Shown piece by piece: positions 1 to 12,732 of a stretch of 39,608 nt of DNA. The stretch's first letter is position 1, and each line of letters starts with the position of its first letter. The stretch is from positions 421,042-460,649 of the forward strand of contig BJOX01000144.1 in NCBI GenBank assembly GCA_009731375.1, read 5' to 3'. The notes below the pieces were generated by a model that saw only the letters and a list, made by a program, of their open reading frames with translations, made no database searches and was not told where the DNA came from. A program made the position numbers and the translations under genes. The DNA is from Paulinella micropora. Its lineage: Eukaryota; Cercozoa; Imbricatea; Euglyphida.

Positions 1-205
1 CCAAACCAACAGCCAAGAAAAACGAGCCAACCAACAATCCAACAGACAACCCCACAACCTGCCTGGCCGAACCCCTACCGAGTAAATGCCCAGTTGAGAG
101 TTGCGCATATCCCGGTGACCGCCCTCCCCAAGCGGTCACCTTCGTGGGGAGAGGCCCAACCACCTCCTCTTCCCATGGAGTGCCATCTTGTGCACCCCTC
201 CAGAA
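1..205. other. Unassigned unique sequence with a dispersed tail
   Basis: The first ~140 bases are not repeated in the window. About 141-205 (GAGAGGCCCAACCACCTCCT... CTTGTGCACCCCTCC) is shared with 22020-22074, and in both places (AAT)n and a minus-strand SINE follow. Confidence 0.5.
114..140. other. Perfect 9-bp inverted repeat
   Basis: GGTGACCGC at 114-122 and GCGGTCACC at 132-140 with a 9-base loop. It lies in unique sequence before the SINE-associated block; function unknown. Confidence 0.6.
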
Positions 206-274
206 TAATAATAATAATAATGATAATAATAACAATAATAATAATAAGTAATAATAATACTACTAATAATAATC

Positions 275-343
<69 letters not shown>

Positions 344-567
344 GCTGTCAATGGCTGATGCAAATCTGCACATGCGCCTCCATCGTCTCACCCGTAAGGG
401 GAGTACGAAGAATTGACGATAGGCTCTAATGACACAGTCGCAAGGGCAGTTCCAACACTTCCAGACGGACCGGTATGTTCAATGAAAATACTGGTGGCAC
501 CGACGAGAATCGAACTGGCAACAGGGCCCAGATGGTAGAACTTGACCACTGGGCTATCACGGTGTCC

Positions 568-568
<1 letters not shown>
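344..568 (-). mobile_element. tRNA-derived SINE, copy 1
   Basis: Minus-strand SINE with A box TAGCCCAGTGG and a B box changed to GTTCGATTCTC. It lacks the internal duplication. (AAT)n flanks both ends (207-343 and 569-642). Confidence 0.86.
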
Positions 569-642
<74 letters not shown>

Positions 643-668
643 CCTGTACATCTGGACGAGTGAACAGG

Positions 669-715
<47 letters not shown>

Positions 716-753
716 CATCATCATTATCATTATCATCATTATCATTATTATTA

Positions 754-835
<82 letters not shown>

Positions 836-910
836 CATTATTAATTATTATCCATCATCATCCATCATCATTACCATCATCATCATCATCGTCATTCCAT
901 CTTGCGATAG
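569..910. repeat. (AAT)n then (ATT)n/(ATC)n
   Basis: AAT run to 642, ATCCTGTACATCTGGACGAG-type unique bridge, then (ATT)n, (ATC)n up to the exon 1 acceptor. The AAT and ATT runs are complementary and can form a long hairpin around the bridge. Confidence 0.9.
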
Positions 911-1004
911 GTGGACCGTATTTGGGGACCACACAAACTTGGTGTCTGGGCGAATGAACTGGCTAGAAGTGGTTGTGACTGCGGATGATCAAGATTCGTT
1001 TGAG
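911..1004 (+). CDS. Exon 1 (31 codons)
   Basis: Acceptor TTGCGATAG, donor GAG|GTTTAT. The first base completes a codon from an exon outside the window; the exon ends in phase 0. The peptide runs WTVFGDHTN to LEVVVTADDQDSFE. The LEVVVTADD part resembles [10 protein letters not shown] of exon 22 and PPLELSAHDE of exon 13, suggesting related modules. A diverged right-side copy with an internal TAA lies at 1264-1308. Confidence 0.7.
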
Positions 1005-1461
1005 GTTTATGTATGTATGCATGTCTATATCTATATATCTATATATCTATATCTATATCTATATCTATATCTGTATCTATATCTGCATATCTATATCTAT
1101 ATCTGTATCTGTATCTGTATCTGTATCTGTATCTGTATTTGTATCTGTATCTGTATCTGTATATGTATCTATGTCTTGAAGAACATGTACTTTGTACATT
1201 GCTTTGTGCATCGCTCTATACATTTCTTTATACATTGCTTTATACATTGTTTTTATACATGGGGTAGAAGTGATTGTAACAACCGATGATTAAAGCTCGT
1301 GTGAGGTTTTTCTTTATCTATATCTATATCTATATCTATATCTGTATATATATATATATCTGTATCTATATACCTAGAAAAATATTTTATATATATATAT
1401 ATATATATCTATATCTTTATCTTATCTATATCTATATCTATATCTATATCTATATCTATAT

Positions 1462-1531
<70 letters not shown>

Positions 1532-1567
1532 CTACATGTACATATGTATATGCATGTGTACATTTAG
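1005..1567. repeat. Intron 1: TATC/TGTATC/TC/TA microsatellites
   Basis: The intron is a mosaic of (CTATAT)n, (CTGTAT)n, TA and TC runs, with a variant ACATTGCTTTATACATT stretch near 1200-1260. Apart from the exon 1 fragment nothing else is recognisable. Confidence 0.85.
1264..1308 (+). pseudogene. Right-side fragment of exon 1
   Basis: The last ~40 bases of exon 1 plus the donor GAG|GTTT are repeated downstream of the intact exon. The copy has several substitutions and an in-frame TAA, and sits between TTTATACAT and (TATC)n repeats. It has no acceptor, so it is a decoy donor and not an exon. Confidence 0.65.
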
Positions 1568-1612
1568 GTGTATGAGTTGGAAATTCACCGTGCACTTAGC
1601 AGCGATGCTTCG
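1568..1612 (+). CDS. Exon 2 (15 codons)
   Basis: Acceptor ACATTTAG, donor TTCG|GTATCG. It is phase 0 at both ends and encodes VYELEIHRALSSDAS, continuing exon 1 in frame. Four right-side copies follow downstream, at 1700, 1865, 2008 and 2070. Confidence 0.72.
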
Positions 1613-1752
1613 GTATCGATCTATCTATCTTTCTTTCTCTTTTCTTTTCTTTCTTTCTTTCTTTTTTTTCTTTCTTTCTTTTCTTTCTTCTATCTGTCTC
1701 ACTGTGCACTTGGCAGCGATGCTTCGTTATCTATCTATTTATCCATCTATAT

Positions 1753-1812
<60 letters not shown>

Positions 1813-1892
1813 ATACTATCTAGGTATCTATCTTTCTTTCTTTCTTTCTTTCTTCAACCTATCTCACCGTGCACTTAGCAGCGATGCTTCGG

Positions 1893-1947
<55 letters not shown>

Positions 1948-2099
1948 TTCTTTCTTTCTTTCTTTCTTTCTTTACTTCCTTCTTTCTTTCTTTCTTTCTT
2001 CTATCTCATCGTGCACTCAACAACGACGCTGCGGTATCTATGTATCTATCTATCTATCTATCTATCTATGCACTCAACAACGACGCTGCGGTATCTATG

Positions 2100-2148
<49 letters not shown>

Positions 2149-2200
2149 CACTTTCTTTCTATATATTTATCAAATTTCTATCTATCTATCTATCTATCTT

Positions 2201-2251
<51 letters not shown>

Positions 2252-2360
2252 ACCTACCTACCTACCTGCCTACCTACCTACCTACCTACCTACCTATCAA
2301 CTTATCTATCCACATACCTGTCTAAGTATCTCCATATATACCTGCCTACCTATCATTTAG
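1613..2360 (+). repeat. Intron 2: (TATC)n/(TTTC)n with four exon 2 right fragments
   Basis: Fragments of about 20-27 bases ending in the exon 2 donor occur near 1700-1726, 1865-1891, 2008-2033 and 2070-2090. The two outer copies share changes (ACTCAACAACGACGCTGCG), so they descend from one another. Three keep GTATC after the exon end; the first reads GTTATC. The intron closes with (CTAC)n and (TACC)n runs leading to the next acceptor. Confidence 0.8.
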
Positions 2361-2445
2361 GTAGTAGCAATGCAACCGCGCGCGGGATGCGATTTGGATC
2401 CACCTTACCCCAACCTACCCCCGACGTCCCCCGCTTTCCACGACG
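2361..2445 (+). CDS. Exon 3 (28 codons plus 1 base)
   Basis: Acceptor TATCATTTAG, donor GACG|GTATGA. Read in phase 0 it encodes VVAMQPRAGCDLDPP...PPTSPAFHD and leaves a G that joins exon 4 as Gly. A second open frame (SSNATARGMRFGSTL) exists but does not fit the neighbours' phases. One right-side copy lies at 2501-2546 with its donor intact. Confidence 0.65.
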
Positions 2446-2455
2446 GTATGAGCTG

Positions 2456-2499
<44 letters not shown>

Positions 2500-2500
2500 A

Positions 2501-2546
2501 CCACTTTACACCAACCTACCCCCGCCGGCCCCCGCTTTCCACGACG
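2501..2546 (+). pseudogene. Right-side fragment of exon 3
   Basis: About 46 bases matching the 3' half of exon 3, including the donor ACGACG|GTAT, lie between two (TATC)n tracts. No acceptor precedes it. Confidence 0.75.
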
Positions 2547-2575
2547 GTATATGATCTGTCTATCTATCTATCTAC

Positions 2576-2631
<56 letters not shown>

Positions 2632-2651
2632 TTATCTACTTATTTATCTAC

Positions 2652-2687
<36 letters not shown>

Positions 2688-2815
2688 TCTATATATGTAT
2701 ATATATATGTATCTCTCTCTCTCTCTCTATCTCTCTCTATCTATCTATCTATCTGTATTACTATATGTACATGATAGGTAGGTATGTTTATGTATGAAGG
2801 AAGGTATGTATTCTA

Positions 2816-2852
<37 letters not shown>

Positions 2853-2853
2853 G

Positions 2854-2884
<31 letters not shown>

Positions 2885-3027
2885 GTATTACTATGTATTC
2901 CTATACGTTATGTAAGGCCATGTTGAGTGTTCTGATCAGTATGATACTCTATCTATCTATCTATCTATCTATCTCTCTATCTCTCTATCTATCTATCTAT
3001 CTCTCTATCTATCTATCTATCTATCTA
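2547..3027. repeat. Intron 3: (TATC)n tracts
   Basis: Long (TATC)n blocks are broken by short variable inserts. Near 2756-2775 and 2884-2950 the inserts (CTGTATTACTATGTA..., GATCAGTATGATACT) are partial direct copies of the left arm of the inverted repeat described separately. Confidence 0.8.
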
Positions 3028-3111
3028 TCTGTATTACTATGTAGTCCTATACGTTATGTAAGGTCATGTTGAGTGTACGATCAGTATGATACTGTATATG
3101 ATTCTGTAATG

Positions 3112-3143
<32 letters not shown>

Positions 3144-3319
3144 TGTATGTATGTATGTAGGAAAATATGTCTGCTGGCTTGACTGTGAGACGAATTGGCT
3201 AATGCTAGACTTTGTACTCGGTATGCCGGACATACATACGTACATACATACATACATACATACATACATACATACATACATACATACATGCTCTCTCTCT
3301 CTCTCCCTCTCTTCATATA

Positions 3320-3394
<75 letters not shown>

Positions 3395-3540
3395 ATAATA
3401 TATATATGTGTATAATACATATATATATATGTATATATGTAGAGACATACATACATGACAGAATCATATAAAGTCATATGCAACGTTAACACAATATCAT
3501 ACTGATTACAACATTCAACATAACCTATAGTAATACACAT
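3028..3540. repeat. Imperfect inverted repeat bracketing exon 4
   Basis: The left arm (about 3028-3115, GTATTACTATG...GATTCTGTAATG) is matched in reverse complement by the right arm (about 3449-3540). Shared blocks include GTATTACTAT, ATCAGTATGATA and ATATGATTCTGT. Inside the arms lie (TATG)n at 3115-3160 and its complement (ACAT)n at 3229-3290, so the transcript could fold with exon 4 in the loop. Confidence 0.6.
3161..3220 (+). CDS. Exon 4 (19 codons, phase 1 in and out)
   Basis: Acceptor GTATGTATGTAG, donor CTCG|GTATGC. GA completes Gly with exon 3, then [19 protein letters not shown], then a final G joining exon 5. Two cysteines and three tryptophan/aromatic positions suggest an ordered extracellular segment. 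Confidence 0.62.
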
Positions 3541-3591
3541 ATACATATACATATACATTACATATACATATACATATACATAAATGCATAG
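3221..3591. repeat. Intron 4: (ACAT)n, TC, TA and TG runs plus inverted-repeat arm
   Basis: It holds (ACAT)n, a short TC run, TA/TG dinucleotides, the right arm of the inverted repeat and (ACATAT)n up to the exon 5 acceptor. Confidence 0.8.
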
Positions 3592-3671
3592 GTTCCGCCC
3601 GTGCTAGTGTAAGCTTGATAAATAACGTCGACTTGCCTGTTGGAACAAGCGTAGTAAATGCTCTGATCTTG
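3592..3671 (+). CDS. Exon 5 (26 codons)
   Basis: Acceptor AAATGCATAG, donor CTTG|GTATAC. GT completes Gly with exon 4, then [11 protein letters not shown] and [15 protein letters not shown], ending in phase 0. Five right-side copies follow in intron 5 and preserve the reading [15 protein letters not shown] with conservative changes. Confidence 0.78.
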
Positions 3672-3706
3672 GTATACAGATATATATACATGTACATATT
3701 ACATAT

Positions 3707-3737
<31 letters not shown>

Positions 3738-3944
3738 TGTATATACATATACATATTACATAGTACACATTACATATTACATATTACATATACATATACA
3801 TATACATATACAACCACGTCGACTTGCCTGCTGGCACTTATAGATATATATACATGTACATATTGCATATTGCATATACATATACATATACATTTACATA
3901 TACATTTACATATACATTTACATATACATATTACATATACATAT

Positions 3945-3991
<47 letters not shown>

Positions 3992-4162
3992 TTACATATA
4001 TAACCACGTCGACTTGCCTGTTGGCACTAGCGTAGTAAATGCTGAGATCTTGGTATACAGATATATATACATGTATATTTACATATTCATGTACATATTC
4101 ATATTACATATTACATATTACATATACATATACATATACACATACATATACATATACATATC

Positions 4163-4199
<37 letters not shown>

Positions 4200-4216
4200 T
4201 GTATACATATACATAT

Positions 4217-4259
<43 letters not shown>

Positions 4260-4410
4260 TACATATACATATACATATATAACCACGTCGACTTGCCTGT
4301 TGGAACAAGCGTAGTAAATGCTGTGGTCTTGGTATACATATAGATATAGATATACATATAGATATAGATATACATACACATATACATATACATATACATA
4401 TACATATTAT

Positions 4411-4459
<49 letters not shown>

Positions 4460-4510
4460 ACCACGTCGACTTGCCTGTTGGCACTAGCGTAGTAAATGCT
4501 GTGGTCTTAC

Positions 4511-4561
<51 letters not shown>

Positions 4562-4640
4562 CATACATACATATACATGTACATATATAACCACGTCGAC
4601 TTGCCTGTTGGCGCTAGCGTAGTAAATGCTGTGGTCTTGG

Positions 4641-4672
<32 letters not shown>

Positions 4673-4718
4673 CATATAAATACACATATACATATACATA
4701 TACATACACATATATATA
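3672..4718 (+). repeat. Intron 5: (ACATAT)n with five exon 5 right fragments
   Basis: Copies of the exon 5 3' part start with AACCACGTCGACTTGCCTG at about 3812 (truncated), 4002, 4281, 4459 and 4589. Three of the full-length copies keep CTTG|GTATAC; the 4459 copy reads CTTACAGATA and has lost the donor. Spacers are all (ACATAT)n. No acceptor AG precedes any copy. Confidence 0.85.
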
Positions 4719-4719
4719 G

Positions 4720-4752
4720 GCTGAGGACCAGGAACACTATAACAAGATTGAA
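4720..4752 (+). pseudogene. Left-side fragment of exon 6
   Basis: Following TATATATAG, 33 bases match the 5' part of exon 6 and then dissolve into (ACATAT)n. It lies upstream of the intact exon and carries an acceptor without a donor. Confidence 0.75.
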
Positions 4753-4809
4753 CATATACATATACATATACATACACATATACATATACATACATACACA
4801 TATATATAG

Positions 4810-4888
4810 GCCGAGGATCAGGAGCACTATAACAAGATTGAAGTCTTAGTCATTCGTAAGCCAAGCCATACCACCCGCAATGACACTG
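4810..4888 (+). CDS. Exon 6 (26 codons plus 1 base)
   Basis: Acceptor TATATATAG, donor CACTG|GTATGT. It is phase 0 in, encodes [20 protein letters not shown] then TTRNDT, and leaves G for a Gly with exon 7. [11 protein letters not shown] is one of the recurring Y-x-V-x-R strands. One left fragment precedes it and ten right fragments follow. Confidence 0.82.
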
Positions 4889-4997
4889 GTATGTGTGTAT
4901 GTATGCATGTGTCTATGTATGTATGTATGTATGTATATTGAAGTCTTAGTTATTCGTAAGCCAAGCCATACCACCCGCGATGACTCTGATATATATG

Positions 4998-5032
<35 letters not shown>

Positions 5033-5213
5033 GTCTATGTATGTATGTATGTATGTATATTGAAGTCTTAGTTATTCGTAAACCTAGCCGTACCACCCGC
5101 GATGACTCTGATATGTATGTGTGTATGTATGTATGTATGTATATTGAAGTCTTAGTTTTTCGTAAGCCAAACCATACCACCCGCGATGACTCTAATATGT
5201 ATGTATGTATATA

Positions 5214-5249
<36 letters not shown>

Positions 5250-5315
5250 TGTATATTGAAATCTTAGTCATTCGTAAACCAAGCCATACCGCCCGCGATG
5301 ACTCTGATATGTATG

Positions 5316-5347
<32 letters not shown>

Positions 5348-5591
5348 GGTATGTATGTATGTATGTATGTATGTATGTATGTATGTATATTGAAGTCTTA
5401 GTTATTCGTAAACCAAGCCATACCACCCGCGATGACTCTGATATGTATGTATATGTATGTATGTATGTATGTGTGTATGTGTGTATGTGTGTATGTATGT
5501 GTGTATGTATGTATGTATGTATGTATGTATGTGTATTGAAGTCTTAGTTTTTCGTAAACCAAGCCATATCACCCGCGATGACTCTGATATG

Positions 5592-5663
<72 letters not shown>

Positions 5664-5743
5664 TGTATGTATGTATGTATGTATATTGAAGTCTTAGTTA
5701 TTCGTAAACCAAGCCATACCACCCGCGATGACTCTGATATGCA

Positions 5744-5813
<70 letters not shown>

Positions 5814-5915
5814 TGTATGTATGTATGCATGCATGTATGTATGTATGCATGCATGTATGTGTGTATATTGAGGTCTTAGTTATTCGTAAACCAAGCCATA
5901 CCCGCAATGACTCTG

Positions 5916-5946
<31 letters not shown>

Positions 5947-6068
5947 CATATACATATATATATATGTATATGTATATATACATGTATGTATGTATGTATG
6001 TATGTATATTGAAGTCTTAGTTATTCATAAACCAAGCCATACCACCCGCGATGACTCTGATATGTATG

Positions 6069-6113
<45 letters not shown>

Positions 6114-6274
6114 GTATATGTATGTATGTATGTATGTATGTGTCTATGTGTGTATGTATGTATGTATGTATATTTAAATCTTAGTTATTCGTAAACCAAG
6201 CCATACCACCCGCGATGACTCTGGTATGTATGTATGTAGATGTATGTATGTATGTATTTATTGTATGTATGTAG
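4889..6274 (+). repeat. Intron 6: (TATG)n with ten exon 6 right fragments
   Basis: About 50-base copies beginning ATTGAAGTCTTAGT start near 4937, 5059, 5142, 5255, 5389, 5535, 5685, 5867, 6008 and 6172. In the first nine the donor GTATG has become ATATG or TAATATG. Only the last (ending 6223) keeps CTCTG|GTATGT like the true exon. Spacers are (TATG)n with TA runs. Confidence 0.88.
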
Positions 6275-6345
6275 GCCTAGTCTTTTTACGGTTTGAAGAG
6301 TGCATCTTCAACCGTCGGCTGATGTCGTCGCTGTACGAGAGAGAG
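6275..6345 (+). CDS. Exon 7 (23 codons)
   Basis: Acceptor GTATGTAG, donor GAGAG|GTATTT. GC completes Gly with exon 6, then LVFLRFEECIFNRRLMSSL and YERE, phase 0 out. No clear partial copies of this exon were seen. Confidence 0.72.
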
Positions 6346-6380
6346 GTATTTTATCTATCTATCTATCTATCTATCTATCT

Positions 6381-6823
6381 GACTGACAGAGAATTAGGGG
6401 ATGGTGTGGGTGTGCTGGGCCGTGGTGGGGTGCCTTATGTATGCCTAGCCATACGCTATAAGTCACATGCCGAAATAGCGACGGGAAGCACAATCCTGTT
6501 CCCTCAGGGTGCCCTTTCTCGCTTGTTGAGCCCGGAATAAAACCCACAGTGCTCTGTCGGTTTATACTAGACTGTCGAACAGTCTCGAAACTCCATCTGC
6601 TTACTGGGTCCTCTGTAATGGAGGTGGGAGCTCGTTCTGCAAGGGGCGCTTATGGAACGAGCCCTGGCCCCGCCTGGTACTAGGGAGCTTTGGTATCGCC
6701 TGTATCAGTCCCTTCCGTGCAAACATCACGGCTTAGCTGGGCATCGGGTTAATACTTTACCCACAGACTTCCTTGGTTGACGAAATCAGAAGCTCCTTTT
6801 TTCTGACATTAGTCGATATCTCA
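6381..6823 (+). mobile_element. LINE-like dispersed repeat, copy 1
   Basis: About 440 bases, nearly identical to copies at 26191-26650 (+), 12193-12734 (-) and 13144-13310 (-). All copies end in the same 3' sequence, TTAGTCGATATCTCA, followed by (TCTA)n, while the 5' ends differ. That is the pattern of 5'-truncated non-LTR insertions with a simple-repeat tail. No protein domain is visible, so this is probably a 3' UTR. It sits in intron 7. Confidence 0.65.
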
Positions 6824-7413
6824 TCTATCTATCTATCTATCGATCTATCTATCTTTCTAGGTAGATAGATAGGTAGATAAGATTGATTGATTGATTGGTA
6901 GGTTGATAATGTTAGTAACTACGCCCCGATCTGTGACCATTTGAGAGGAATGAAAAAAATAGGTAGGTAGATAGATAGGTAGATAAGATAGATTGATAGA
7001 TTGATAATGTTAGTAGATGAAGAAAAAAAAAAAAAAAAGTAGGTAGATAGATAGGTAGATAAGATAGATTGATTGATTGATAGGTTGATAATGTTAGTAA
7101 CTACGTCCCGAACTGTGACCATTTGAGAGGAATGAAAAAAAAAGGTAGGTAGATAGATAGGTAGATAACATAGATTGGTTGATTGGTAGGTTGATGATTA
7201 GATATAGATAGATAGATAGTGAGATAGGCAGATAGGTAGGTAGGTACGTAGGCAGGTAGGTAGGTACGTAGGCAGGTAGGTAGGTACGTAGGCAGGTAGG
7301 TAGGTACGTAGGCAGGTAGGTAGGTAAAAGGATAGAAACATAATTGCGGAATGAATGGATATATATATAATATATTTCTTTTATTATTATTATTATTATT
7401 ACTATTATTATTA

Positions 7414-7503
<90 letters not shown>

Positions 7504-7504
7504 G
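6824..7504. repeat. Rest of intron 7: TAGG/GATA runs, a small repeated unit, (ATT)n
   Basis: A unit reading GTTAGTAACTACGYCCCG then TGTGACCATTTGAGAG occurs near 6909-6950 and 7094-7137, with an internally deleted copy near 7008-7030. I could not match it to an exon with confidence. (GTAG)n follows with a 16-base variant repeated four times at 7236-7325, then (ATT)n up to the exon 8 acceptor. Confidence 0.7.
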
Positions 7505-7625
7505 GTTATGACAATGTGGGATGAAGCTACTAACAAGTCTCGGCAGTTCCTCATGGCCCCGTATAACTGTACAGTACCAAACACTGTGACCTCATTGACT
7601 TTCCACGCCATCTTGAGCGATACGG
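7505..7625 (+). CDS. Exon 8 (40 codons plus 1 base)
   Basis: Acceptor ATTATTATTAG, donor TACGG|GTCCCA (a weak donor). It is phase 0 in and encodes VMTMWDEATNKSRQFLMAP to TSLTFHAILSDT; the leftover G gives Asp with exon 9. NCT is a possible N-glycosylation site. Six right-side copies follow. Confidence 0.75.
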
Positions 7626-7773
7626 GTCCCACACCATATCTAGCTAATCTATCTTTCTATCTTTCTATCTATCTATCTATCCATCTATCCGTGTATCTAT
7701 CTATCTACCCCCTTGTCTTTCCACGCCATCTTGAGCGACCCGGATTCCCACAACACTATCTATCTTATCTATC

Positions 7774-7830
<57 letters not shown>

Positions 7831-7893
7831 CATCTACGCCCTTGTCTTTCCACGCCATCTTGAGCGACCCGGATCCCACACCATATCTAGCTA

Positions 7894-7925
<32 letters not shown>

Positions 7926-7991
7926 ATCTATCTACCCCCTTGTCTTTCCACGCCATCTTGAGCGACCCGGATTCCACACCATATCTAGCTA

Positions 7992-8031
<40 letters not shown>

Positions 8032-8114
8032 ATCTTTCTATCTATCTACCCCCCTTGTCTTTCCACGCCATCTTGAGCGACCCGGATCCCACAACACTAT
8101 CTATCTTATCTATC

Positions 8115-8171
<57 letters not shown>

Positions 8172-8245
8172 CATATATCTATCTATCTATCCCCTTGTCT
8201 TTCCACGCCATCTTGAGCGACCCGGATCCCACAACACTATCTATC

Positions 8246-8307
<62 letters not shown>

Positions 8308-8516
8308 CGTTGATTGTCCTCGCCATTTTGAGCGACACGGGTCCCATACCATATCTAGCTATCTATCCATTTATCTATATACCTATCTACCCAACTACCT
8401 ATCTACCTATCTATCTACCTATCTATCTATCTATCTATCTATCTATCCATCCATCCATCCATCTATCTATCCATCCATCCATCTACCTACCTACCTACCT
8501 ACCTAATGCATCTATC
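7626..8516 (+). repeat. Intron 8, first part: (TATC)n with six exon 8 right fragments
   Basis: Copies reading CTTTCCACGCCATCTTGAGC lie near 7715, 7841, 7941, 8053, 8191 and 8311. In the first five the donor GGGTCCC has become GGATCCC or GGATTCC. Only the outermost copy at 8311-8341 keeps ACGG|GTCCC. Short intron bases (CACACCATATCTAGCTAAT) are copied too. The region ends in (TATC)n, (ATCC)n and (TACC)n. Confidence 0.85.
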
Positions 8517-8529
8517 TCTCTATCTCTAG

Positions 8530-8907
8530 ATGCTAGTTGGATAGCTCGACAGCCTTCCCGACTCCTACCCTTCTGGAATACCTACCTACCTACCTACCTA
8601 ATCCATCTTATCTCCTTATCTCCAGATGCTAGCTGGATATCGCGACAGCCTTCCCGACTCCTTCCATCCATCTACATACCTACCTACCTACCTAATCCAT
8701 CTATCTCCCATCTCCAGATGCTAGTTTGATAGCTCGACAGCGTTCCCGACTCCTACCCTTCCGGAATACCTACCTACCTACCTACCTAATCCATCTATCT
8801 CCCTATCTCTAGATGCTAGTTGGAAATCGCGACAGCCTTCCCGACTCCTTCCATCCATCCATCTACCCACCTACCTCTACCTAATCCATCTATCTCCCTA
8901 TCTCTAG
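8530..8907 (+). repeat. Four exon 9 left fragments in (TACC)n/(ATCT)n
   Basis: Copies of the exon 9 start, ATGCTAGTTGGATAGCTCGA and onward, begin after a CTAG or CCAG acceptor at about 8530, 8626, 8718 and 8813. They break off before the exon's 3' third. All lie upstream of the intact exon. Confidence 0.82.
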
Positions 8908-8991
8908 ATGCTAGTTGGATAGCTCGACAGCCTTCCCGACTCCTACCATTCTGGAATCGCGGCGTCGCAGCTGTGGTCACCAGTGAAGATG
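8908..8991 (+). CDS. Exon 9 (27 codons, phase 1 in and out)
   Basis: Acceptor TATCTCTAG, donor GATG|GTCTAT (weak). AT completes Asp, then ASWIARQPSRLLPFW and NRGVAAVVTSED, with a last G for Gly with exon 10. Only this copy continues past the point where the four left fragments stop. A right fragment follows at 9058-9087. Confidence 0.72.
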
Positions 8992-9010
8992 GTCTATCCA
9001 TCCATCCATC

Positions 9011-9044
<34 letters not shown>

Positions 9045-9057
9045 ATTCCATCTATCC

Positions 9058-9087
9058 ACAGCATCGCTGTGGTGCCTATTCAAGATG
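9058..9087 (+). pseudogene. Right-side fragment of exon 9
   Basis: Thirty bases ending AAGATG|GTCTATC correspond to the exon 9 end (CGTCGCAGCTGTGG... AAGATG). It is diverged in the middle and flanked by (TATC)n. Confidence 0.65.
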
Positions 9088-9088
9088 G

Positions 9089-9121
<33 letters not shown>

Positions 9122-9165
9122 TCATCTATCCATCTATCCATCCTTCTATGTATTTTTTTACTGAG

Positions 9166-11462
<2,297 letters not shown>

Positions 11463-11556
11463 GCACTCGCACACGCGAATACTACGTAGATGTGTACAGA
11501 GAACCTAGCGATGATACTGGCCTAGCTTCTATCTCGTGCACACATGCAAACAGCAG
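11463..11556 (+). CDS. Exon 10 (30 codons)
   Basis: Acceptor TATCTATCTAG, donor AACAGCAG|GTATAA. GC completes Gly, then [17 protein letters not shown] and TGLASISCTHANS, and AG is left for exon 11. It is the only place where the left and right halves, each amplified separately on its own side, are contiguous. Confidence 0.85.
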
Positions 11557-11561
11557 GTATA

Positions 11562-11595
<34 letters not shown>

Positions 11596-11635
11596 TTGTC
11601 TGTCTATCTATCAACCAATCAATCAATCAATCCCT

Positions 11636-11700
<65 letters not shown>

Positions 11701-11821
11701 CATACAGATAGATAGATAGATTGATAGATAGATAGATGGATAGATAGAGGTGTAGACAAAAGCTAGCGATCATACTGGACTAGCTTCTATCTCATGCATA
11801 GACATGCAAATAGCAGGTATA

Positions 11822-11857
<36 letters not shown>

Positions 11858-11866
11858 GTCTAGGAG

Positions 11867-11898
<32 letters not shown>

Positions 11899-11899
11899 C

Positions 11900-11972
<73 letters not shown>

Positions 11973-12119
11973 GGTGTAGATAGAGGCTAGCAATGATACT
12001 GGACTAGCTTCTATCTCATGCATAGACATGCAAACAGCAGGTATAATCTATCTATCTATCTATCTTTCTGTCTGTCTTTCGACCAATCAATCAATCAATC
12101 AATCGATCAATCAATTTCT

Positions 12120-12165
<46 letters not shown>

Positions 12166-12192
12166 GGATAGATAGATAGATAGATAGATAGA
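11557..12192 (+). repeat. Intron 10, part 1: exon 10 right fragments in TATC/CAAT/GATA blocks
   Basis: Right copies (CTGGACTAGCTTCTATCTCA... AGCAG|GTATAATC) lie at about 11761-11816 and 11985-12040. Each unit continues as (TATC)n, then (CAAT)n, then (GATA)n. (TATC)n followed by (GATA)n is self-complementary, so each unit can form a hairpin. Confidence 0.85.
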
Positions 12193-12732
12193 TGAGATAT
12201 CGACTAATGTCAGAAAAAAGGGGCTTCTGATTTCGTCAACCAAGGAAGTCTGTAAAGTATTGACCCGATGCCCAGCTAAGCCGTGATGTTTGCACGGAAG
12301 GGACTGATACAGGCGATACCAAAGCTCCCTAGTACCAGGCGATGCCAGGGCTCGTTCCATAAGCGCCCCTTGCAGAACGAGCTCCCACCTCCATTACAGA
12401 GGGCCCAGTAAGCAGATGGAGTTTCGAGACTGTTCGACAGTCTAGTATAAACCGACAGAGCACTGTGGGTTTTATTCCGGGCTCAACAAGCGAGAAAGGG
12501 CACCCTGAGGGAACAGGATTGTGCTTCCCGTCGCTATTTCGGCATGTGACTCATAGGCGTATGGCTAGGCACACATAAGGCACCCCACCACGGGCCCAGC
12601 ACACCCACACCATCCCCTAATTCTCTGTCTGTCGACAGATGGCACCCATTTCAAAACATCAAGCCCAAGGGAGGGTCAGTGACACCTCAAGTGGCCTTGG
12701 TTCACTTCGTGGAGTAAGTGATGAGATCAACT

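Noticed and set aside
2361-2445. Alternative frame of exon 3 (SSNATARGMRF...)
   Set aside because: It is open, but its phases disagree with both exon 2 and exon 4.
3672-6223. Regularly spaced direct repeats resembling a CRISPR array
   Set aside because: Spacers are microsatellites, not unique sequences; the repeats are exon pieces and the host is eukaryotic.
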